Origin: Pomphorhynchus laevis
Lineage: Eukaryota; Acanthocephala; Palaeacanthocephala; Echinorhynchida; Pomphorhynchidae
Reading direction: 5' to 3'
DNA: 64,000 nt
Assembly: GCA_012934845.2 (NCBI GenBank)
Contig: WNNJ02002338.1
Location: 62,001-126,000, forward strand
Shown one piece after another: positions 57,110 to 64,000 of this stretch; position 1 is the first letter of the stretch, and the number at the start of each line of letters is the position of its first letter. The position numbers and the translations under genes were made by a program. The notes beneath the pieces are model-generated. The model was not told where the DNA came from. It saw only the letters and a program-made list of their open reading frames with translations, and searched no databases.

Positions 57110-57916
57110 GAGGAGATACTCGAATTGCTTGGTGGATACCAACAGTTAGAGATTTTGTCCAACAGAAAAAGCTTGCTAATAAATCAACTTTGTCAGATAA
57201 ATCTATGGAAGTTGTAAACAAGTATCGAAAGGCAAAGAGAGCTTCAAGCTCGAGCAGTTACCGAATTGAAGAAGGCGATTTGGGAGAAGTTTGAAGAGCA
57301 CTCAGAATTTGATTATAGGTCAGCTTCGATGATACTCTAGAGGACGATCAGAAACCTTCGTGTTGGAAAGCAGAAAACTCCTCAAACTGTCTATGATAAG
57401 AGAGGATATATGATTACTGACATTAAATAAATTCTTGGTAGTAGGTAAGAGCATTTTAAAAATATCCATAATCGAGTAAATATGCCTGCTCTGGTATAAT
57501 TAGAGCTTTTAGAACCAACGGAAGAGCTCATATCTTTGGACGAGATCATTGCTGTTGTTAAAAAACTTCGTAATGGCAAGTCTCCTGGAGTAGACGAGAT
57601 TCGATCTGAAGCTTTAAAGTCTCTCGACATTGTTTGCATTAAGTGGCTGGATCTTCAATGTTGCATTGAAATCGGGCAAGGTACCTAGTGAGTGGCAAAC
57701 TGGTGTGGTGTTACCGATCTTTAATAAATGTGACCGAAGAGTGTATTTTAATTATCGGGGCATCACTATTCTTAGCCAAACTGGTAAGCTATTTGCTAGG
57801 ATTCTTGAGTTAAGGATACGGTCTATAGTAGAGGAACAGTTGCAAGAGGAACAATTCGGATTTCGCCCAGGTCGTGGAACTACGGATCAGCTCTTTGAAA
57901 AGAAAAGATTTATCTT
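57110..57916 (+). mobile_element. LINE-A copy 2, first part
   Basis: From ACCAACAGTTAGAGATTTTG this matches copy 1 (14470-15247), through ILGSR and GKSPGVDEIRSEALKSLD to EEQFGFRPGRGTTDQLFEKK. It then runs into the antisense L2-like copy at the same base as copy 1. Frames are broken in the first half; 57630-57916 is open. Confidence 0.82.
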
Positions 57917-58592
57917 AACGTGGCAAATGCGTGCAAGTGCACGCTTACATGACCACAACAAAACATAAATGTAAATCATGTGTCGAGAAGGTGTGAACGG
58001 AGGAGGTGTTTGAATGTGATAAAGGAGGGAGCGCGGCGGACGTCGAGAGGTAGTTGATTCCAGGCGAGTGAGGCGGCGACGAGGAAGGATCGGAGACCTT
58101 GGGAACGTGTAGTAAGAGGGAATGACGGGAACGCAGCAATAGCGAGGTGGGGCGAGTGCCGTCAAATAAAGGAAGGTTGATGAACGATGAGGAGCCGACA
58201 GCGATGAGACGAAAAGTTACTAGGAGAAGGCGGAGTTTGATGCGGATGTGGATGGTGGGCCAGGAGAGTTGGGCAAAATATTTGGATGTGTGGTCGAAGA
58301 GACGGAGATGAAAGAGCACTCGAACGGTGGTGTTGATTATTCGTTGTAGCGGTAGGATGATGGATTTTGCAGAATTGGTGAAAAGGCTAAGTCAGTAATC
58401 TATTTTAGGGAAAAGAAACGATGAAAGAAGAGACATACAAGAACAGAAGTCGATAAGGGGGCGGATATGGCGGATGTCACGGAGAATTAAGTTAGACGAG
58501 CGGACATTGTCACGGACGAAGGGTTTAAGGGAAAGATGATCATCGATATGGAAGCCTAAGAAAGTGAGATTGTGGACCCTGTTTTTGTGGGT

Positions 58593-58634
58593 CCTATTTT
58601 TTGCGGGGTCTTGTAGGACCCCGCAAAAAATAGG
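58593..58634. repeat. Perfect 18-bp hairpin at internal deletion of L2-7
   Basis: CCTATTTTTTGCGGGGTC and complement around TTGTAG; same position and structure as 15920-15962. Confidence 0.95.
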
Positions 58635-59757
58635 ATGGGAGGGGAGAATGATGAATTAGAACATACGCGAAAGAAAGGTCATATAGATATGAGGCAAACC
58701 ATGCTATGGAGGAGGAAGAAAAGCTGTAATCATAACGAAGGCGAGAAAGTGAGATTGTGGACTGTGGGGATGATCGATGAGGCAAAATATACAGTGAGGT
58801 GTAGGCAGCCAAATGATTGGGGGCAGCGATGATGTCGCGTGCTCCACCAAGAATATGTATGGGGCAGTGGAGATTAGTTTGTAATTGTAGTTGGATAGAA
58901 TGTTAATGAACCGGATGGAATCCGTGGAAGAGGGGCAGTCTAGGCGGATGTTGAAGTAGCCTAGAACGAGTGAAGGGATTGAGGACAAAGAACCATGAGA
59001 AAGAAGGTCAGCGAGTTCGGTAGAAAAAGGAGTTAGGAGTATATGAACCAGGACGGTATACAATGGCGAGATCTAGAGTGATCGGGTTAGAAGAACGACA
59101 AGTGAGCAATTTAAAAGAGCAAGGACTGAAAGGGGAATTGATTTGTCGAAGAGGCGCGGGGTGACGCGCGAATGCGACGATGCCGCCAGGATCGGAGAAT
59201 TTAGAAGGGTATGAGCTGAGGGGGCGGGTGTATTTACTAAGGAGCAACCGGCAGAGAGCAGACGGCGAATGGAAAAGTCGTCGGTATCTGAGTGCCAGGA
59301 TTCGGTGAGGCAGAAGAGATGAATGGATTGCTTGTTGAATAGGTTGAAGATAAGATCGGATTTATTGAGAATAGATCTAGTGTTGAGGAGGCCGAGGCGG
59401 AAACTATGTGTGATGGTGAAAGAGTCTAGTGAAGAAGACACATAGGGGAGATGGAGCACAGAAGAAGCGTGAGAGCAGTGCTTGAAAACAATTTTTAGGA
59501 AAGGATGCTGGGAAGGATTAGATTGAGAAGATTTGTTTAGACGGATGAGTGCGACAGAAGAAATGTTCTTGAAAAAGGATGGTTCATCTGCAGGAACAAT
59601 AGACGAGAGGAAGGATCTGCAGGCGGAAACATCGTGGTCGAGACGTGCTTGTGGAGATAAAGAGTTGGAAGGTGTGATATTAGTGACAATGACGCAACGA
59701 TCGCGAGAAGAAAAGCGCTTCCGTAAAGGAGGACGACTGAGTGAGTTAGTGAGATCA

Positions 59758-59833
59758 CGATAGGATCTCACCAACCTCATAAAGAGGTTTGTGAGATCCT
59801 ATCGCTCACCACCCTCATAAAGAGGGTGGTGAG
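59758..59833. repeat. Two adjacent hairpins in L2-7
   Basis: First: 21-bp arms 59758-59778 and 59784-59804, one mismatch. Second: perfect 12-bp arms 59805-59816 and 59822-59833. Both loops are ATAAA. Confidence 0.95.
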
Positions 59834-60295
59834 CGATGTGAGGAAAGGTTATGTGTGGAAGAATCGTAGAGGTTTGTGGAGGTGATTTTGATTGAGGGAT
59901 GCAAGTTATTGAGAAACGAGTCGTTAAAGACGTGACAGGGGTGTCGGGGATTGAAGATGTCATGGAATGGGAAGTGTATATGGTGGCAGGGTCGTTGGGT
60001 GGAGAAAGAACATTAGAAATGACGGGGGTAGTTTGAGTTGACGTGTTGGGTGTTGATATGTAAAAAAAGATATCAACATCCAAACATTATAAAGGTTGCG
60101 GATTAGTTTGTTGGCACAAAAACCACATACGAAATCTTCTTTGAACTTTTTCTTGTCGCAGACGATTGTTGTTTAGACGCTGCAGTCATTTATCGAGCAC
60201 TGTACTTGCAGTTGTCCATAGTTGGTGTCGGTCTTAGTTTTTTTCTTGCGTCCTCCCATTAACTCTAAAAAATTCTGCAAGCGGAGCGAGTTGAA

Positions 60296-60357
60296 CTGGA
60301 TTGATCTGGAACTGGATTGATCTGGAACTGGATTAATCTGGAACTGGATTGATTATA
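60296..60357. repeat. 16-bp minisatellite at the 5' end of L2-7
   Basis: About four copies of GAACTGGATTGATCTG next to the leader GCAAGCGGAGCGAG. Confidence 0.9.
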
Positions 60358-60361
60358 TGTA

Positions 60362-61530
60362 TTTTAGATCTTAAACGTATTTACTCTCTTCACTTTCCTT
60401 TAAATATCTTAAGCATTCGCTCAACCGTCTACATGTGTATTGTAGATTTTGAGGTGTTCGACTGAGTTCCACAACAGAATTTGTGAGGAGTACTAAGGGA
60501 GTATGGAGTACGACACTATCTTCTGGTAGCTGTGGCTTCTCTGTATGAACAAAGTATGAGTTGTGCTCGTGTTCTTGGTAAGAAGTCTGAATCATTTCCA
60601 GTAGGCGTTGGGCTTCGTCAGGGTTGCCCTTTGTCTCCACTTTTGTTCCTTGTTTACATGGACAAAATTACGAGACGGGATACTCTGATGGATTTCGGTT
60701 TTCAGTTCGGGTCAATCAGAATACCATCTCTGAGTTTTGCAGATGATGTTGTCTTGTTGGTTTCTTGTCCGGAGGACATACAATGCCTACTAGATCGATT
60801 AACGATAGAATACCAAGCTCCAAGGATGTTTGATAGTACCTCCAAGACTGCCTCCTTATGTTCGTCTCGGATTCAGATGCCAATGTCAATCCGGATTGCG
60901 GAAAAGGTTTTTCTTGGTGTGGAAAATTTCAAGTATCTTAGGGCATTGTTCTGGAGGGACGGCAAGAACATCAGGGAGGTTGAGAAGCGGATTTGTGCAT
61001 CTAACGCAGCAATGCGTTCTTTGTACAGGTCTGTCGTAGTGAAGCGGGAGTTGAGTCTTTGGGCAAATCTTTGGTTATGACGGGAAGGATAATATCTCGA
61101 ATACCGACGATCGAAATGAGGTTCCTTCGCGGTGTGGCCGGCCTTAGCCCTAGAGATAAGGCTAGGAATTTGGTCATCTGGAAAGGACTCGGAGTAAAGT
61201 CGCTGCTTCTTCACATCGAAAAAAGTAAGTTGAGGTGGCTAGAACACGTTCTGAGGATGTCTATGGTTTGCCTTCCTTGGAGGGCTTTTCAGGTCGAACT
61301 CTATGGAAGGAGACCTTGAGGTAGACCTCGATATCAGTGAGTGATCAAATCTCGAAACTGACCGAAGACCGCCTTGGATTATCTGAAAGATAACTCCGGT
61401 CTGTCACCCATGATCGCAATGCGTGTAGTAGTTTAATTCGTGGACTGCCTTCACGAACCCGACACCCAAACCAGTGGTTGGCAGGAAAAATTCGGTGTAT
61501 TATGTTTTTTCTTGTCAAGAAATTGTTGCT
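60362..61530 (+). mobile_element. LINE-A copy 2, second part to the 3' end
   Basis: Resumes with MCIVDFEVFD.VP (motif A, degraded), GVLREYGV, SFPVGVGLRQGCPLSPLLF (motif B), LSFADDVVLL (motif C), the connection and GRRP.GRPR end, then the 3' UTR with TTTTCTTGTCAAGAAATTGT. Confidence 0.82.
60532..61080 (+). CDS. LINE-A reverse transcriptase, motifs B-C and connection
   Basis: 182 codons from ASLYEQSMSCARVLGKKSES through VGVGLRQGCPLSPLLFLVYM, FADDVVLLVS, FKYLRALFWRDGKNIREVEK to RSLYRSVVVKRELS. Catalytic FADD is intact. The frame shifts at 61075; EMRFLRGVAGLSPRDKARN and HIEKSKLRWLEHVLRMS follow at 61059-61319. Confidence 0.85.
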   Translation: MASLYEQSMSCARVLGKKSESFPVGVGLRQGCPLSPLLFLVYMDKITRRDTLMDFGFQFGSIRIPSLSFADDVVLLVSCPEDIQCLLDRLTIEYQAPRMFDSTSKTASLCSSRIQMPMSIRIAEKVFLGVENFKYLRALFWRDGKNIREVEKRICASNAAMRSLYRSVVVKRELSLWANLWL

Positions 61531-61574
61531 ATATAAAGGGTTTTTGTCGAAGATCGACAAGATCTTCCTGTCAA

Positions 61575-61830
61575 TCAATGAAATGGGCATCATTTGCATA
61601 CTATAGCTGTATCGCTGGCATACGTGCTACGCAGAACTTTAACAAGAAATGGGCACATATGCTGTACACTGTGCTAGTCAACCTTTCGATTAACTCTGTT
61701 AAATGCATTTGTGGCGTCAACAGCTACGATGAACATATCGTCACTTGCAGAGAATGATTTTCTTACGTGATCAGCATCAAGATCAATACGGCTACGTTGT
61801 GAAGCGGATAATTGTACGGTTTCTGCAGTA
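61575..61830 (-). pseudogene. RLE-A reverse transcriptase motif A fragment
   Basis: On the minus strand: ETVQLSASQRSRIDLDADHV, DDMFIVAVDATNAFNRVNRK, CPFLVKVLRSTYASDTAI. It aligns with SVQLCAGQRC...DATNAFNLVNR...SLYTALTNCYQNSPIL of the 31535 element. Confidence 0.7.
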
Positions 61831-62600
61831 TATCAGATTACCTCTAGAATATCATTACATAATCACCACTAATTTTAGTGTATTTTAATTTCCAGAACAC
61901 TGCTGCAGAACGATAAAAGCAAGGCAAAGTACGAAATAATGTGTGGCTTGCGTTGCAGCATGGTAGATTCAAAATGTTTGTTTGCCACTGAAAAACGTAT
62001 CGTAAATTGTCGAAATGACATCGCCAGGCTAGACATGTATAATTACATTGTGCTTATCGCTATCTACAGTAGGTTCAATGGTATGAGCTGCTGAACCCAA
62101 GCGCAATAAGTACTTGACCGCTGTCAGGTTGATGGTATCCTGTGTGGTCCTGAGTATCGACTTCATTTGTGCATTTATATCCCTTATATATGGCAGCGGT
62201 GCAGTCATAATTGAATCATTTGATGATTGAAGCTGGTTTTCCGCGCAGCATATTGAATATAATCGTCAATGTAATCCGTTGGATATTTGTTGTATACTTT
62301 TACGATTTACTTATATATATGATTTTTATGATTTTTAGTTATAATTTCAAAATCTCCTTAAGCACCAACTTTAATCAACAGGTGTTGATTCCTGTTATCG
62401 ATTCCTGCGGTGTAATCATTTGGACAATTAGAATTTTTATTGTCGGTTTAAGCTTGTGTGTTTAACCTTTTAAGTATTTATAACCAAGAAATATTTTTTA
62501 ACTTTTCCGGTACGCCAAAGTTTAACAAAAAGTTCGCCCAATCGCGTGTCTATTTATGGGTGTCTTTAGTGAATCGTTTGATTGAAGTTACGGATTGGTA
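61831..62600. other. No gene recognised
   Basis: Minus-strand phrases such as PYIRDINAQMKSILRTTQDT look protein-like but are unrecognised. Plus-strand frames here carry no known motif. Confidence 0.35.
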
Positions 62601-62649
62601 AGCCCATGTTGCATATGCTGGATTAATCAGTATCGTAACGTTCTTTTCA

Positions 62650-64000
62650 ATCATGTTCATATACATTATCGTTCAACGGGGTACACCTCTCATTGTGCCT
62701 CGTTGCACTTGTATATACACTATCGCTCTACTACGTCTGCTCCTACTGATCTCCGAGTATTTGACACCCTCCCAGATACTTCTTTATTTCAATGTAAGCG
62801 ATTTAATTCTAGCGATAGTGTATTATTATCGCTAATGTTGAGCTCTCTGATTCCTCTTTTCTCTAAGTCAGTATTTATGCTAATGTCCCTTCTTTTCACT
62901 TACTACTTGTCACGATTCTTTATACCGATAATTCGTATCTCTTCAGTGATGTCTCATCACTTTCTGTATCGTCTTAATAAATAGGTTTCTGCTCCCAATT
63001 CTTTTCGTACCAAATTTTTAAATGTTGTTATTGGAAACCACATCTAAGCCTCCTCCATCCTATCTCAGTGTTTTGAATTCGCGTTATCATCTGCTTGCCA
63101 AATTTTCCTCGATTAATCACCCTATGAAATCGCTCAATTTTCCTCTGCTCGTATTGAAAAGCGTCAACGCGAAGTCAATGCGAGTCATCTCTTGCCATCA
63201 AAAACGTAAATAGATACATTCGTGTACTTCACCTACGTCTAAAAATCCGTTGACGACCTGTCTCCCCTCCTTATTTCCTTCAATATCCAACAATGATACA
63301 AAACGCTCTTCATTAGGGCTCTTCTTTACACTCGTACATTCTTCACAAAACTGATTTACATCTCGATCTCTTCGCACACCAATCACTTGATCTTTTATGT
63401 CACACTAAATCTTGACATATTGATTTTGACGATCTTGCTATCCGTAACCTACGTTCCTTCAGATTTTCTCTCGTTGACTCCGCTTGTTTCATCGACTTAA
63501 CAAAATCAAGTTATAATTCTAATCATGGCGGAATCGTCGTCTTTGCTCGTATCCATGCGTCTCTGGAGAAAATCGATTTCATCATGCCTTGTACTACATT
63601 GCTCATCTGTAAATCTTATTTTTTCTATTAAACTTGTAATCATCTACCTCCCAGGTTCATCTTCACCATCTTGCCTCATTTTCAATGAACTCGCCTATCT
63701 ATTATCAAACAGTTCACTTTCTTTACCCTTAATTGTCCTTGGCGATTTCAACATCCGCCTAAGTCGCAAGTTCTCTTATTTTTTGTCTAAAATCACTAAT
63801 ACAATATTATCTATCTCGTAAATCATCAATAGTCATCTTGCTCATCAAGTAAATGTCTTCTTGAGCTATTCTATCTTCTTGTTTCTTCTAGAGAAGTCTT
63901 TAAGGTTATCATCTCTCTCTATACCCAACACCTCTTCGCTTGCCAACCTTATTCCTACGTATGTACTTAAATCTATTTATTCAATTATATAGATATTCCT
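62650..64000 (+). mobile_element. L2-like LINE copy L2-8, ORF1 end and APE, cut by window edge
   Basis: ORF1 C-terminus near 63130 (SARIEKRQREVNASHLL, YIRVLHLRLKIR), then APE from about 63400 (DIDFDDLAIRNLRS, SNHGGIVVFARIHASL, KLVIIYLPGSSSP, LIVLGDFNIRLSR at about 63750). Frames are broken throughout; a diverged subfamily. Confidence 0.7.

Larger units (their letters stand above)
57917..60361 (-). mobile_element. L2-like LINE copy L2-7, antisense in LINE-A
   Basis: 3' stem-loop at 57929-57944; C-terminal RT; hairpin-marked deletion at 58593-58634; RT middle missing; APE (LLNTRSILNKSDLIFNLFNK near 59380, VLGYFNIRLDCPS near 58940); ORF1 RRM half (SSRDRCVIVTNITPSNS near 59700); two hairpins at 59758-59833; PHD-like ORF1 start (MGGRKKKTKTDTN at 60258); and a 16-bp minisatellite to 60357. 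LINE-A coding resumes right after, so this is a true insertion with both flanks kept. Confidence 0.85.

Overview
The window is a piece of invertebrate animal genome: AT-rich, one recognisable host gene with introns, and almost everything else retrotransposon. The host gene is Cdc42 on the minus strand (coding exons between 23076 and 7598). Some residues (VREK, ISHHC) recall nematode Cdc42, and the RTE-type LINE in its third intron resembles elements abundant in nematodes, but the taxon cannot be fixed from the sequence. Ecdysozoan is a guess; the 18S rRNA fragment at 8401-8568 is the best handle on identity.

Layout. 1-1482: 5' part of a LINE with a Cys-rich N-terminus (minus strand; family RLE-A, expected to end in a restriction-like endonuclease). 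1600-4283: a Penelope-like element (PLE) with the GIY-YIG nuclease coded in front of the RT, the permuted order known from Naiad elements. 5267-6728: a LINE tail, then three 396-bp tandem units carrying a hammerhead-like core. 7598-23076: Cdc42. Intron 4 holds an 18S rRNA fragment joined to a PLE tail and a second PLE remnant between 158-bp direct repeats. Intron 3 (11.5 kb) holds a nearly intact RTE with 17-bp target-site duplications, a LINE-A element carrying an antisense L2-like LINE, an RLE fragment and a 276-bp inverted-repeat insertion. Intron 2 holds a ubiquilin pseudogene. 26981-31200: a CR1-like LINE. 31240-34390: an almost complete RLE-A element. 35035-40885: RLE, CR1-like and L2-like pieces. 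41731-45021: an RLE-B element broken by an internal PLE fragment. 45447-55962: one L2-like element holding a second that holds a third. 57110-61530: a second LINE-A split by an antisense L2-like element at the same site as the intron-3 copy. 61575-64000: an RLE fragment and the 5' part of another L2-like element.

Cross-cutting signals: (1) at least fourteen near-perfect short hairpins in which one arm matches the element's normal sequence and the other looks like a snap-back copy; (2) a 3'-terminal stem-loop in the L2-like family supported by compensatory changes in several copies; (3) short tandem repeats at the 5' ends of two L2-like subfamilies with unrelated units; (4) a 20-bp motif at or near the 5' ends of different element families; (5) an AT-rich repeat of about 200 bp, seven copies, with sharp borders against other elements; (6) several hammerhead-like RNA motifs linked to PLE-type sequence. 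No CRISPR, bacterial operon, tRNA gene or LTR retroelement was recognised.
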